Of a stretch of 64,000 bases of DNA, positions 43,376 to 51,956 are shown one piece after another. The notes beneath the pieces are model-generated. The model ran no database searches and was not told the DNA's origin. It was given only the letters and a program-made list of their open reading frames with translations. Location: NCBI RefSeq assembly GCF_019597925.1, contig NZ_CP080442.1, positions 3,487,501 to 3,551,500 of the forward strand, given 5' to 3'. A program made the position numbers and the translations under genes. The DNA is from [Clostridium] scindens. GTDB lineage: Bacteria > Bacillota > Clostridia > Lachnospirales > Lachnospiraceae. Each line of letters begins with the position of its first letter. Within the stretch, counting starts at the first letter, position 1.

Positions 43376-44745
43376 CGTCTATCGCCTCCTTTACAGATTC
43401 CTTTTTGTGCCGGGCCATCCAGCAGATTCCCCCGGGCATCAAATCTTGAGCCATGGCACGGACAGTCATACGTCCCTTCTTCCGGATTTAAGGACAGCTG
43501 GCATCCCATATGGGAGCATCGGGTTGTCCTGATGTTTTCTTTCGCGTCCGCGGAAAGTTTTGACGTGCCGGCAAGATTAGCCGCCGCATGGGCGCCTTCT
43601 AAGGCCATGTTCCCCATTCCCTTAAGGCCAGGCATTCTCTGGGGGGAGAATACCTCTTCATAGGGGCTGATTCTTCCGCATATCTGCTCGGAGAGAATCA
43701 TGGCAGCCACCATAGAGGAGGTCATTCCCCATTTCTTAAATCCTGTGGCCACGTACCAGTTTTTCCTGCTGCCGCTGTATCTCCCAATATACGGAATATC
43801 GTCCAGGGGCATGCAGTCCTGCGCCGACCATCGGTAGGCTTCTTTGCTTTCCGGCCAGTACTCGCCCGCCCTTTTGATTAGCCGCTCATACTCCCCGCCA
43901 TTCGGGTTCTCTCCGGTCCTGTGTCCTTCCCCGCCCACTAGCAGCATTCCTCCCGCGCTTCGAACCGACAGGCTTCCCGGATCGATGCCAAGATACATTC
44001 CTTCGGTCAAAGGCGCATTTTCAAGGGCGATCACATAACTGCGTTCCTGATGCATCCGCATAAAATAATGTCCCGGGATGATCGGGAACGGATAGTGGCA
44101 TGCAAACACAATGTTGGAAGCCTTTACATTTCCGCGGTCTGTCTGCACCCCGTCAGAAGTCGCCTTTTGCACCTTCGTATGTTCAAATACTTCCACTTCC
44201 TCTGAAACGGCCTTTAAAAACTTAAGCGGATGGAACCTTCCCTGCCCGTCAAACCGGAGGGCTCCCTGAATCGGGAAAGGCAGTTCTGTCTTTTCCGTCC
44301 ATCTTGCCGCGATCCCAAGTCTTACAGCCGCCATGAATTCATTATGAAGCCTTTGCCCCTGGTCCTGCGTATACAGATACGATGAGCAGTCCTCCCAGTC
44401 GCACTCGATATTCATCTTATGAATGACTGATCTGTATTCCTCGATCGCTTTTTCATTTGCCTGCGCATATTGGCGGGCCTGCTTCTCTCCCTTGGCCTTG
44501 ATCAGGTCCGCATAGATCAGATCATGCTGGGACGTGACTTTGGCCGTCGTGTTCCTGGTCTGTCCGCTTCCAATACGCCCGGCCTCCAGAACGATGCATT
44601 CCTTCCCTTTCTGCTTCAGGAAGTATGCAGTCAGGATTCCCGCCATTCCTCCGCCAATGATCACCGTATCAATATTCATATCTCCCGGAAGGCAATGCCG
44701 TTCCCTGATCGTTGCCGTATCCATCCAGTAGGACTTATTTGTCAT
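43372..44745 (-). CDS. FAD-dependent oxidoreductase with C-terminal Rieske [2Fe-2S] domain
   Basis: A 457-residue protein. Residues about 22-360 form a DAO/DadA-type FAD domain (TVIIGGGMAGILTAYFLKQKG; VLEAGRIGSGQT). The last 80 residues form a Rieske domain with Cys-x-His and Cys-x-x-His ligands (CSHMGC and CPCHGSRFD). It probably oxidises an amine or hydroxylated substrate, passing electrons through the Rieske centre. Start 44745 has GAGAGG at 8 bp; GTG 44754 is too close. Coupled to the tocopherol-cyclase-like gene. Confidence 0.92.
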   Translation of the reverse strand: MTNKSYWMDTATIRERHCLPGDMNIDTVIIGGGMAGILTAYFLKQKGKECIVLEAGRIGSGQTRNTTAKVTSQHDLIYADLIKAKGEKQARQYAQANEKAIEEYRSVIHKMNIECDWEDCSSYLYTQDQGQRLHNEFMAAVRLGIAARWTEKTELPFPIQGALRFDGQGRFHPLKFLKAVSEEVEVFEHTKVQKATSDGVQTDRGNVKASNIVFACHYPFPIIPGHYFMRMHQERSYVIALENAPLTEGMYLGIDPGSLSVRSAGGMLLVGGEGHRTGENPNGGEYERLIKRAGEYWPESKEAYRWSAQDCMPLDDIPYIGRYSGSRKNWYVATGFKKWGMTSSMVAAMILSEQICGRISPYEEVFSPQRMPGLKGMGNMALEGAHAAANLAGTSKLSADAKENIRTTRCSHMGCQLSLNPEEGTYDCPCHGSRFDARGNLLDGPAQKGICKGGDRR

Positions 44746-44847
44746 AGTCTTCACCTCTCAGATAGGATGCGCAGCAGCTGGTAAATATATGCAGCCGAAG
44801 AATATTTGAATTGTTTAAGACATGAGGGCATGTTATAATTTAACATA

Positions 44848-44916
44848 TTATCTGTTAGCAAAAGGGATGGCTTTGCCAATATCTTCGTTCTCATACTTCA
44901 AGCCTGTAATGGACAT
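44848..44916 (-). CDS. Possible 22-codon small protein
   Basis: A tiny frame with an exceptional ribosome site (GAAGGAGGT then 4 bp, ATG at 44914-44916) encodes 22 residues beginning MSITGLKYENEDIG and ending FANR. It is upstream of the FAD oxidoreductase gene on the same strand. It could be a leader peptide, a small protein, or the 5' stub of a lost gene. No homology is recognised. The promoter-like TATAAC follows it (about 44834). The 44746-44996 gap has no other gene. Confidence 0.4.
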   Translation of the reverse strand: MSITGLKYENEDIGKAIPFANR

Positions 44917-44996
44917 GGTCACCTCCTTCAAGAGATGCAGGGATGTATATCACCTGTATGTCTGTTTCTTTATATAATGAACCAGGAGGTAAATTC

Positions 44997-46961
44997 ATGA
45001 AAAATCGCATTTTATTAAAAACAAATTTATTTGTGTGCTTCGTAATCATCGTCGGATTCCTTCTGACCGCGATACTCAGTTACGAGTCCAACTACAGCAC
45101 ATCAATTAAAAATATCGAGCAAGTATCCACCTTGACATCAGAAGGAATCTACTATCAGATAAACTCTATGTTTACGAAGCCGGTAAACATTTCCATGACT
45201 ATGGCCAATGATAACCTGTTAAGAGAGTTCCTCTCCAAAGAAGAGGGCCATCTCGATGATCCGGCTTATCTGGATACGCTTCAAGGGTATTTAAACTCTT
45301 ACCAGGAAAAGTACCACTATGATTCCGTGTTTCTCGTTTCCGCCGCCACCTCACGGTATTACAACTTCAATGGCCTGGACCGGGTACTGGAAAAAGGGGA
45401 TCCGGAAAATGCATGGTACTATGACCGTATGCTAGGATCAGACGATGAATATGGCATAAATGTAGATAATGACGAGGTGGAAGGAGCCGGCAATGCAATT
45501 ACCGTCTTCGTCAACTGCAAGATACACAGGAATGACGGAACCCTCCTTGGCGTAGTGGGCGTGGGAGTGAGGATTGATTCCCTGCAGCGCACGCTGAAGA
45601 AGTATCAGGATCAGTTCAATATGAGCGCCTATCTGATCAATGACTCCGGCAAGATCGAAGTATCCCCCCAATATTCCGGCTATGAAGAAGTGAACCTGTT
45701 TGACATGGTCTTCCACGAGAAGGATAACAAGGAGCGAATCCTGTCCTGGAAGGAAGAAGGCACTGCCTTTAAGGCATGGAACCTGGACAAAAACGGAGAG
45801 AAGCAGAATTACATCGTGGCAAGATATCTCCCGGAACTCCAATGGCATCTGGTCGTAGCGAGGGATACTTCGGAATTGATGGAGAAACTGAGCCGGCAAT
45901 TCATCCTCACCGTAACCGTCATCCTCATCATCCTTTCTCTGATCCTGCTGCTGATCACCCGCGTGATCCGGCGCTTTAACACGCAGATCGTACAATTGAC
46001 CCAATCGGTAGAGGAAGAGCGGCGCGCGGTGTTTGAAAAGGCCACCGGGCAGATGTTTGAAAATATCTACGAGCTGGACGTTAGCAATAACTGTCCGGCC
46101 AACCAGGCTACGGAAGCGTATTTTGAAAGCCTGGGGGCTCCCCACGGCACCTCTTTTGATGAGGCGCTGCGCATCATCGCGCAAAAGCAGATCAAGGAAG
46201 AGTTCCGCCAGGGCTACATTGATACCTTCCTCCCGGAAAATGTAATGAAGGCATATGAACAAGGCATCGAAGGCCTTCAATATGAATTTATGACTACGAA
46301 AGACGGGGAGCATTACTACTGGATGCGGATCACGGCCCGCATCGTAAAATGGGAACTAGACCAGTCCATCCACATGCTGGTATACCGGCAGAATATTGAT
46401 GCTGAAAAGCGGCAGGAACAGAAGATGCTAAGGCTGGCCCAGACCGATGAGATGACCGGCCTTCTGACGAAGACGGCCACTCAGCGTCGGGCTATGCAAG
46501 AACTTGCCAGTTCCCCGAATGACTGCTTCGCTTTCTTCATCTTTGACATCGACAACTTCAAGCAGGCCAATGACCTGTATGGCCATGCTTTCGGCGATTC
46601 TGTCATCCTGGCATTCGCCGCCACCATCCGGGATAATTTCCGGAGCAATGACATCTTAGGAAGAATCGGAGGAGACGAATTTGTAGCCTTTTTGCGAATA
46701 CAGGATTATGAATGGGCAAAGCAGAAAGCCAGTTCCCTATGCAAGGCGCTCAGCAGCGAGCATGCCTGGGGCTCCATGACCTGGCACGTATCCGCAAGCA
46801 TTGGAGTCGCTTTTTCGCCGCAGCACGGCACGGATTATGACACGCTCTACCAGAACGCAGACGCCGCGCTGTATGAGACCAAGGAACGCGGGCGCGGAGG
46901 CTACACGGTTTATCAAGAAAAAGGCCTTTCTAAGGGATCAGACTATCCGCCAAGCATGTAG
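44997..46961 (+). CDS. Membrane diguanylate cyclase (Cache-type sensor, PAS-like region, GGDEF)
   Basis: A 654-residue signalling protein. One membrane helix (about residues 7-29), an extracellular Cache-like sensor, a second helix (about 298-320), a PAS-like linker, then a GGDEF domain around residues 500-640. The active site GRIGGDEF is intact and an inhibitory site RSND lies 5 residues before GGDEF, so it should synthesise cyclic di-GMP with product feedback. Start 44997 follows AGGAGG at 7 bp; an upstream ATG at 44943 is less suited. Monocistronic. Confidence 0.92.
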   Translation: MKNRILLKTNLFVCFVIIVGFLLTAILSYESNYSTSIKNIEQVSTLTSEGIYYQINSMFTKPVNISMTMANDNLLREFLSKEEGHLDDPAYLDTLQGYLNSYQEKYHYDSVFLVSAATSRYYNFNGLDRVLEKGDPENAWYYDRMLGSDDEYGINVDNDEVEGAGNAITVFVNCKIHRNDGTLLGVVGVGVRIDSLQRTLKKYQDQFNMSAYLINDSGKIEVSPQYSGYEEVNLFDMVFHEKDNKERILSWKEEGTAFKAWNLDKNGEKQNYIVARYLPELQWHLVVARDTSELMEKLSRQFILTVTVILIILSLILLLITRVIRRFNTQIVQLTQSVEEERRAVFEKATGQMFENIYELDVSNNCPANQATEAYFESLGAPHGTSFDEALRIIAQKQIKEEFRQGYIDTFLPENVMKAYEQGIEGLQYEFMTTKDGEHYYWMRITARIVKWELDQSIHMLVYRQNIDAEKRQEQKMLRLAQTDEMTGLLTKTATQRRAMQELASSPNDCFAFFIFDIDNFKQANDLYGHAFGDSVILAFAATIRDNFRSNDILGRIGGDEFVAFLRIQDYEWAKQKASSLCKALSSEHAWGSMTWHVSASIGVAFSPQHGTDYDTLYQNADAALYETKERGRGGYTVYQEKGLSKGSDYPPSM

Positions 46962-46978
46962 CATGCCCGTCCACACAA

Positions 46979-47027
46979 GGACAAAATAATTGGCCAGCGC
47001 TTAACGACGCTGGCCTTTACTTTGTCC
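46979..47027. terminator. Bidirectional terminator
   Basis: GGACAAA and GGCCAGCG with complementary CGCTGGCC and TTTGTCC between convergent genes. Confidence 0.8.
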
Positions 47028-47050
47028 CCAATAACCGTAAGACAGATGTA

Positions 47051-48124
47051 TTATTTTTCTAAAGAAAAATCAAGTTTGTCCCGTTCTGCTCCGTTCACAA
47101 TAATCGCAATGGAATGGATGCCCGGATAATGCCTTCTTGTACTCAGATCTTTGAAAGAATGTTTTTTCTCATAAGATCTTTCCTCGTTTTCTTTTAATGT
47201 CACTTCTGATATCTTGAATCGTTTCCTGGATCTTCTTCCATTCGATTTCACATAATCAATCCCATATTCCAGTCTGGCTTTTACTTCTTTTTCTGCTAAT
47301 ACCGAGAACGAAAAAGCTATGCTATCCCCAATCGAAATCGATGTCTTGTCTAACACGAATTCCAACAGTTTTACGGACGCTGTATCGTCGAATTCAAAAA
47401 ACGCCATTGCTTCGCTATCCGCCTTTTTAAGCAGGGTACGGCAGCCGTGCTTTACTATCCAGTCGGTATGATCGGTCATTCCATACCACTTCCTAGCTAT
47501 GCCCAGCACCAGATCCGGATGTGTTTTTGAGATATCGTTCAAATTATTCGCAACGCTCTTTCTAACATAGGCGGAGGAATCATTTTTTAACTGTTCTAAT
47601 ATGGGGATGATGGGCGTGGGATCCTTTTTAAAACTGTCCAGCACCTGTCCCCAGGGCAGCTGCGGACGGCAGCCCTCGCTCGCCAGCCTTCTTACGTGTT
47701 CGCTTTCATGCTTAGACCAGGCATACATCTGAGCCATCATGCGTGTTTCATCTTTTCGCAGAAATGCTCGCACCGCGAACTCGGCAGACCAATATTGCGT
47801 AGTTCTTTCCAGCGCATTGATCGATACTTCCCAGTCCTCCAGTCCGTATACTTCAATAAAATCAGGAAAGAAATAAGCGTATGAGAATCCGTGAACCGCT
47901 TGTTCAAGAATTTCCAGCGCCTTTTGATATTCCCGGGGCAACAGTACGCCCAAATTCGTGCTTATTTTTCTGCACCTTGCTTTTAATTGCAGATCATCCC
48001 ACGTCTCATCTATCGTCATCTCTAAGAACTCGTCTGCCTGAAAGGAAGGATAGATCTCCTTGATGGCGATTGCAACTGCATTAAGCGACTCATAATCATA
48101 CATGTTCTTCAATGGTTCCGACAA
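47051..48124 (-). CDS. DNA alkylation repair-like HEAT-repeat protein
   Basis: A 357-residue all-helical protein of the AlkD/AlkC-like family. HEAT repeats include RRLASEGCRPQLPWGQVL, DSSAYVRKSVANNLNDIS and WYGMTDHTDWIVKHGCRTLL. The C-terminal 90 residues form a beta-rich extension. Family members excise alkylated bases or bind DNA damage. TTG start with AAGGAGG at 8 bp. Isolated gene; activity on alkylated DNA is inferred from the family. Confidence 0.85.
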   Translation of the reverse strand: MSEPLKNMYDYESLNAVAIAIKEIYPSFQADEFLEMTIDETWDDLQLKARCRKISTNLGVLLPREYQKALEILEQAVHGFSYAYFFPDFIEVYGLEDWEVSINALERTTQYWSAEFAVRAFLRKDETRMMAQMYAWSKHESEHVRRLASEGCRPQLPWGQVLDSFKKDPTPIIPILEQLKNDSSAYVRKSVANNLNDISKTHPDLVLGIARKWYGMTDHTDWIVKHGCRTLLKKADSEAMAFFEFDDTASVKLLEFVLDKTSISIGDSIAFSFSVLAEKEVKARLEYGIDYVKSNGRRSRKRFKISEVTLKENEERSYEKKHSFKDLSTRRHYPGIHSIAIIVNGAERDKLDFSLEK

Positions 48125-48260
48125 TCTGATATCCTCCTTCCATATAAATTCCTGGATTGTTAAATATTATAGCCCTTTTCAGTTCCTAACGCAACAGAGG
48201 CCTATGCCATTCACTATGGAAAGAAGTTGACGGCAAATATTATTTTCTTTAGCGAATGAA

Positions 48261-48289
48261 TTGTATTTTAAGCCTATTTTATATATAAT
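48261..48289 (+). promoter_or_regulatory. Promoter of the small transporter gene
   Basis: -35 TTGTAT and -10 TATAAT (48284-48289), 17-bp spacer, about 110 bp upstream of the gene start. Confidence 0.7.
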
Positions 48290-48308
48290 GATCTTGGGTG
48301 AGCACCTA

Positions 48309-48347
48309 CCGGCAGTCAGGCTATTTCTGGCTGCCGGTTTTGCTTTT
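48309..48347 (+). terminator. Leader terminator hairpin (possible attenuator)
   Basis: An 11-bp stem CCGGCAGTCAG / CTGGCTGCCGG (one T-G pair) with a 7-nt loop, followed by TTTTGCTTTTT, located between the promoter and the transporter gene. The preceding RNA is only about 12 nt long, so a classical riboswitch is unlikely; a protein- or ligand-controlled attenuator is possible. Confidence 0.7.
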
Positions 48348-48397
48348 TCCCTTTCCTCAATCATTCAGCATGAATCATCATAAGGAGGGTGCTTAAA

Positions 48398-48820
48398 TTG
48401 AATCTATATGTTCCAATCTTTATCGTCGTTCTGTCAAATACCTTGTACCATATTTGCGCTAAGTCAACGCCAGATGGAATCAACACCTTTGCCTCGCTCT
48501 CTATCTCCTATACGGTTGGAGCCGTCGCTTCTGTGCTCATGTATTTTCTTACACAGAAAAACGCAGATTTGATCGCAGAATATCGGCACCTAAACTGGAG
48601 CAGTTTTGCCTTGGGGCTTTCTGTGGTGGGACTTGAAGCTGGTTTTATTCTGATGTATAAGGCCGGATGGAATATTAGCACGGCTCAAATCGTTCAAAGT
48701 GTTATTCTTGCGGTAGTACTCATTTTTGTGGGATGTCTTTTATATAAGGAAATAATCACCGTCCAAAAAATCGTCGGCATCCTTATCTGCCTGGGCGGCC
48801 TGTATCTAATTAATAAATAG
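48398..48820 (+). CDS. Small four-helix DMT-superfamily transporter (EamA-like)
   Basis: A 140-residue protein with about four membrane helices (NLYVPIFIVVLSNTLYHICAK; FALGLSVVGLEAGFILMY; IVQSVILAVVLIFVGCLLY). It is half the size of ordinary EamA proteins and similar in size to small multidrug-resistance subunits, so it may dimerise. TTG start 48398 is 9 bp after AAGGAGG; a GTG at 48389 is inside that site. Downstream of the leader terminator; substrate unknown. Confidence 0.8.
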   Translation: MNLYVPIFIVVLSNTLYHICAKSTPDGINTFASLSISYTVGAVASVLMYFLTQKNADLIAEYRHLNWSSFALGLSVVGLEAGFILMYKAGWNISTAQIVQSVILAVVLIFVGCLLYKEIITVQKIVGILICLGGLYLINK

Positions 48821-48836
48821 GAATGCAGCAGGTCCT

Positions 48837-49826
48837 TTAGTCTCCGTTTTTCTTCTGCCAGCGCACGGTATCTTTCAGCGTCTCATACAGATCCCGTGGC
48901 TGGTATCCCAGATCCCGGACGGCCTTCTCATGGGAAAATTTGTCATTGCTTTTTAACGCATAGAGGGAGTAGCCGGTATAGAGCGGACGCTCCTTCCTGC
49001 GCCTTGCGTGCCACTGCATCAGAGGGGCTGCAAGATGCGCCATCCAGGACGGAATGACCGGGATTCTTCTGCCTCCCGCTATTCTTCGTACCATCTTCAA
49101 TACCTCCTGGATCTCATAATGACGGTTTGATAGGATGTAGCATTCGCCGCTCTTTCCTTTTTCCGCGGCCATAAGGCAGCCATAAGCCACATCCCGGACA
49201 TCGACAAGATCATATCCGCCCTTTACGCATACTGGAATCCGGCCGCCAAGATAATCGGTCACCAGCTGGACCAGATGATTGCCCGAATGATCGTAAGGGC
49301 CAATAATCCCGGACGGCTGGACGATTACCGCATCCAGCCCGCCTTGTACCGCCGCCAGCACTGCCTGCGTGGCTTCTGCCTTTGTTCTGGCATATCCTCC
49401 CACTACCTTCTCCGGAGAAAATTCTTTGATCTCTTTTAGGACTGACATGCTGTCCGTATCCGGAATCGCATGGACAGAACTGACGTATACCAGCCGCCGT
49501 ACGCTATATTCCCGGCACAGCGCAATTACGTTCTTGGTTCCATTTACATTCACTTCATAGAGAAGCGGCGAGACTTTTTCGGATATGTCGACGATCCCTG
49601 CCGTATGGAAGACATATGCTTCTTTCCCTTCCAGATCTTCAAACAACGGCCGCAGAGACTCTATGTCGCGGATATCGCCTTTAACGTACCGGACCCGGCC
49701 ATCGTCCTCTATCTCTTCTCCCGGCAAGATCAGGCCGCGGATATCCGCCTCCTGCTTTCTAAGCAGCCGGATCAAAGTGTTTCCCAGATGTCCATTGGCC
49801 CCGGTAACAATATAGATTTTCTTCAT
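48837..49826 (-). CDS. NAD-dependent epimerase/dehydratase (extended SDR)
   Basis: A 329-residue extended SDR: KKIYIVTGANGHLGNTL cofactor loop, VFHTAGIVDIS, VSSVHAIPD, and the catalytic pair in YARTKAEATQ (Tyr-x-x-x-Lys). Resembles dihydroflavonol reductase/aldehyde-reductase-like and 3-beta-hydroxysteroid-like members. Start 49826 chosen over GTG 49844. Under a TetR-type operator at 49851 and divergent from the TetR gene. Substrate unknown. Confidence 0.87.
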   Translation of the reverse strand: MKKIYIVTGANGHLGNTLIRLLRKQEADIRGLILPGEEIEDDGRVRYVKGDIRDIESLRPLFEDLEGKEAYVFHTAGIVDISEKVSPLLYEVNVNGTKNVIALCREYSVRRLVYVSSVHAIPDTDSMSVLKEIKEFSPEKVVGGYARTKAEATQAVLAAVQGGLDAVIVQPSGIIGPYDHSGNHLVQLVTDYLGGRIPVCVKGGYDLVDVRDVAYGCLMAAEKGKSGECYILSNRHYEIQEVLKMVRRIAGGRRIPVIPSWMAHLAAPLMQWHARRRKERPLYTGYSLYALKSNDKFSHEKAVRDLGYQPRDLYETLKDTVRWQKKNGD

Positions 49827-49850
49827 ATCAAACACTTCTTTCACTTTTTG

Positions 49851-49861
49851 AACACAGTGTT
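49851..49861. promoter_or_regulatory. TetR-type operator
   Basis: The palindrome AACAC-A-GTGTT, about 20 bp downstream of the -10 of the minus-strand promoter and adjacent to a divergent TetR gene. Confidence 0.55.
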
Positions 49862-49880
49862 GTTTATCTTCTATATCTGT

Positions 49881-49909
49881 ATTATAATATTCCTAACAGT
49901 TTACTTCAA
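49881..49909 (-). promoter_or_regulatory. Promoter of the epimerase gene
   Basis: -35 TTGAAG (49904-49909), -10 TATAAT (49881-49886), 17-bp spacer. Confidence 0.7.
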
Positions 49910-49981
49910 TCGACAACTTATATAGGGTTTGGATGATAAACGACAGATCCTACATTCTCTGTACAGTCAGGAGGAAATCTC

Positions 49982-50563
49982 ATGAGAAAAAACGACCAGC
50001 GCATAAGGCTTACTAAGATGCTGATCCGCCGGGCATTCTTGGATCTGCTGCGCACGAAGCCTATGCAGGGCATCTCCATCAAGGAACTATGCACGGCAGC
50101 GGGCATCAACAGGGGAACCTTCTATTCCCACTATACGGATATCTATGATTTGCTGGAGCAGATTGAAGACGATATGATGCATGATTTCCAGGAGGCGTTA
50201 AAGCCTTTGCTGGATTCCGGTGAAAAGGAACTGACCCCGCTAAAGATCACGACCGGCATCTTCCAGTGCCTGAAAGAAAACGCCGATATCTGCGCCGTCA
50301 CCCTTGGCGCATACGGGGATAAAAATTTCGCGACCCAGTTATTAAACATAGGCCGCGAAAACTGTGTGGAAAGTTATGCAAAATATTTTGCCGGCGCCAC
50401 TCCTAAACAGATCGAATACTACTATTCTTTCGTAAGTTCCGGCTGCATCGGACTGCTTGAAAAATGGCTTGCCGACGGCATGACTTGCAGCGCCGAAGAA
50501 ATCGCTGAAATTGCGGAGAACATCATGATGAGCGGGATTCACTTCTTATCAGACAAACAGTAG
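49982..50563 (+). CDS. TetR/AcrR-family regulator
   Basis: A 193-residue regulator: HTH in ISIKELCTAAGINRGTFYSHYTDIYDLL (about residues 33-60) and a helical C-terminal effector domain. Preceded by AGGAGG. It probably represses the divergent epimerase through AACACAGTGTT. Effector unknown. Its 3' end is only 10 bp from the convergent rpiB end with no clear terminator. Confidence 0.92.
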   Translation: MRKNDQRIRLTKMLIRRAFLDLLRTKPMQGISIKELCTAAGINRGTFYSHYTDIYDLLEQIEDDMMHDFQEALKPLLDSGEKELTPLKITTGIFQCLKENADICAVTLGAYGDKNFATQLLNIGRENCVESYAKYFAGATPKQIEYYYSFVSSGCIGLLEKWLADGMTCSAEEIAEIAENIMMSGIHFLSDKQ

Positions 50564-50573
50564 TCTGACACAA

Positions 50574-51014
50574 TTACTTATTTTCAATCTCCATAATCAT
50601 GTCCACCCTCGTCTGATGGCGTCCGCCCTCAAACTCTGCATCCAGCCATGCCTTCACGATGTCCTTCGCCAGCTCCATCCCTACGATGCGGGCCCCGAAG
50701 GCCAGGATATTCGTATTGTTGTGCTGTCTGGATAGTCTTGCCGTTGCCGGCTCGGAACATACAGCCGCACGGATGCCCTTCACTTTGTTGGCAGCCAGAG
50801 AGATCCCCACTCCGGTTCCACAGATCAGAATTCCCAGATCTACTTCCTTCGATACTACTGCCCTGGCAACTGCCTCTCCGTATTCCGGATAGTTGCAGCT
50901 TTCCTTCTTATCGGTGCCGTAATTTACCACTTCATAGCCCAGTGATTTCAGATAATCTGCTACCTCAAACTTCATGTCCACCGCGGCATGGTCATTGCCG
51001 ATTCCTATCTTCAT
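50574..51014 (-). CDS. rpiB: Ribose-5-phosphate isomerase B
   Basis: A 146-residue RpiB/LacAB-family isomerase: MKIGIGNDHAAVDMK, catalytic Cys in LICGTGVGISLAANKVKGI and AVCSEPATARLSRQHNNTNIL. It interconverts ribose-5-phosphate and ribulose-5-phosphate; related members handle allose-6-phosphate. Start 51014 (AGAGGG site) is preferred to 51041 because it matches the family N-terminus. It has its own promoter. Confidence 0.93.
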   Translation of the reverse strand: MKIGIGNDHAAVDMKFEVADYLKSLGYEVVNYGTDKKESCNYPEYGEAVARAVVSKEVDLGILICGTGVGISLAANKVKGIRAAVCSEPATARLSRQHNNTNILAFGARIVGMELAKDIVKAWLDAEFEGGRHQTRVDMIMEIENK

Positions 51015-51049
51015 TGCTGTACCCTCTCTTCCATTTGTCATCTTTTTAT

Positions 51050-51078
51050 ATTATAATGTGAAAGTGTTAAATTAGCAA
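51050..51078 (-). promoter_or_regulatory. Promoter of rpiB
   Basis: -35 TTGCTA (51073-51078), -10 TATAAT (51050-51055), 17-bp spacer. Confidence 0.65.
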
Positions 51079-51110
51079 CACGCCAATATCTAATTTGAAG
51101 GAGAATCTAT

Positions 51111-51893
51111 ATGGTCAAATTAATCGCAAGCGATCTGGACGGTACCCTGCTAAAGAACGGGGCTCAGGAACTTCCTCCACAAGTCTGCGGCCTGATCCTT
51201 AAGTTAAAGGAGAAGGGCATCCATTTTGCCGCCGCCAGCGGAAGGCAGCTTCACAGCATAAAGAATCTCTTTGCCCCCGTCAAGGATCAGATCTCTTATA
51301 TCACCGAGAATGGGTCCTTATGCATATCCGAAGACGGAACCGTCCTTTCAAAAGGATTGATCCAAAGAGAACTGGGACTTGAGATATTCCGGGCCGCGAA
51401 GGAATATGGAGACTGCCATTGTCTCCTGTCCTGCGAGTCCAAATGCTACACGGATTCTGCCGACAAGGCATTTCTTGATTATCTAATCAATGATATGCAC
51501 AACGATATGGGAATCGTCGATGATCTAAGTAGTATAACGGAGCCCTTTCTGAAGGTTGCCGTCTGCGACTTCGAAGGCACCAAGAATCTTATGCCTTACT
51601 TCAAGGAACGGTTTGATGGGGAGATCAAAGTGGTGACTTCCGGTAATCTCTGGGTGGACTTTATCGCTCCTAACGCCAACAAAGGCACTGCCTTAAAAGA
51701 TCTGGCAGAGTACATGCATATCAAGCCGGAGGAAATCATTGCTTTCGGTGATCAGTATAACGACACCGAGATGCTGCAGTTTGCAGGCATCAGTTATGCT
51801 ATGTCCGGGGGCGCGCCGGGCATCTCCTACTACTCTACCTATGTAACGGACTCTGTAGAAGAAGTGCTGGCAGACCTTGCTGCTTCAGTATAA
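51111..51893 (+). CDS. Cof-type HAD-IIB family phosphatase
   Basis: A 260-residue HAD hydrolase with motif I ASDLDGTLLKNG, the type IIB cap, GTALKDLAEYMHIK and motif IV FGDQYNDTEML. Members dephosphorylate sugar phosphates or nucleotides such as pyridoxal phosphate and FMN. AAGGAG site 7 bp before the ATG. Terminates in the hairpin overlapping its stop. Confidence 0.93.
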   Translation: MVKLIASDLDGTLLKNGAQELPPQVCGLILKLKEKGIHFAAASGRQLHSIKNLFAPVKDQISYITENGSLCISEDGTVLSKGLIQRELGLEIFRAAKEYGDCHCLLSCESKCYTDSADKAFLDYLINDMHNDMGIVDDLSSITEPFLKVAVCDFEGTKNLMPYFKERFDGEIKVVTSGNLWVDFIAPNANKGTALKDLAEYMHIKPEEIIAFGDQYNDTEMLQFAGISYAMSGGAPGISYYSTYVTDSVEEVLADLAASV

Positions 51894-51939
51894 TATGCTG
51901 CGGGACGGCTGAAATCATTCAGCCGTCCCGCAGCATATT
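51892..51939. terminator. 22-bp perfect hairpin overlapping the stop codon
   Basis: 51892-51913 pairs without mismatch with 51918-51939 across a 4-nt loop (ATCA); a TTTG tail follows. Serves both converging genes. Confidence 0.9.
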
Positions 51940-51956
51940 TGTCTTTCAATCTTTCA

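Noticed and set aside
44830..44846. ATGTTATAATTTAACAT before the FAD oxidoreductase, resembling the GntR regulon palindrome
   Set aside because: Half-sites are spaced five bases further apart than in ATGTTATAACAT and the downstream genes are functionally unrelated; chance A/T-rich match is likely.
48290..48347. Riboswitch in the transporter leader (guanidine, fluoride or preQ1 type)
   Set aside because: The RNA before the terminator is too short and no known aptamer core is recognisable.
48288..48383. 31-codon frame overlapping the -10 box upstream of the DMT transporter
   Set aside because: Its ATG lies upstream of the predicted transcription start and it has no Shine-Dalgarno.
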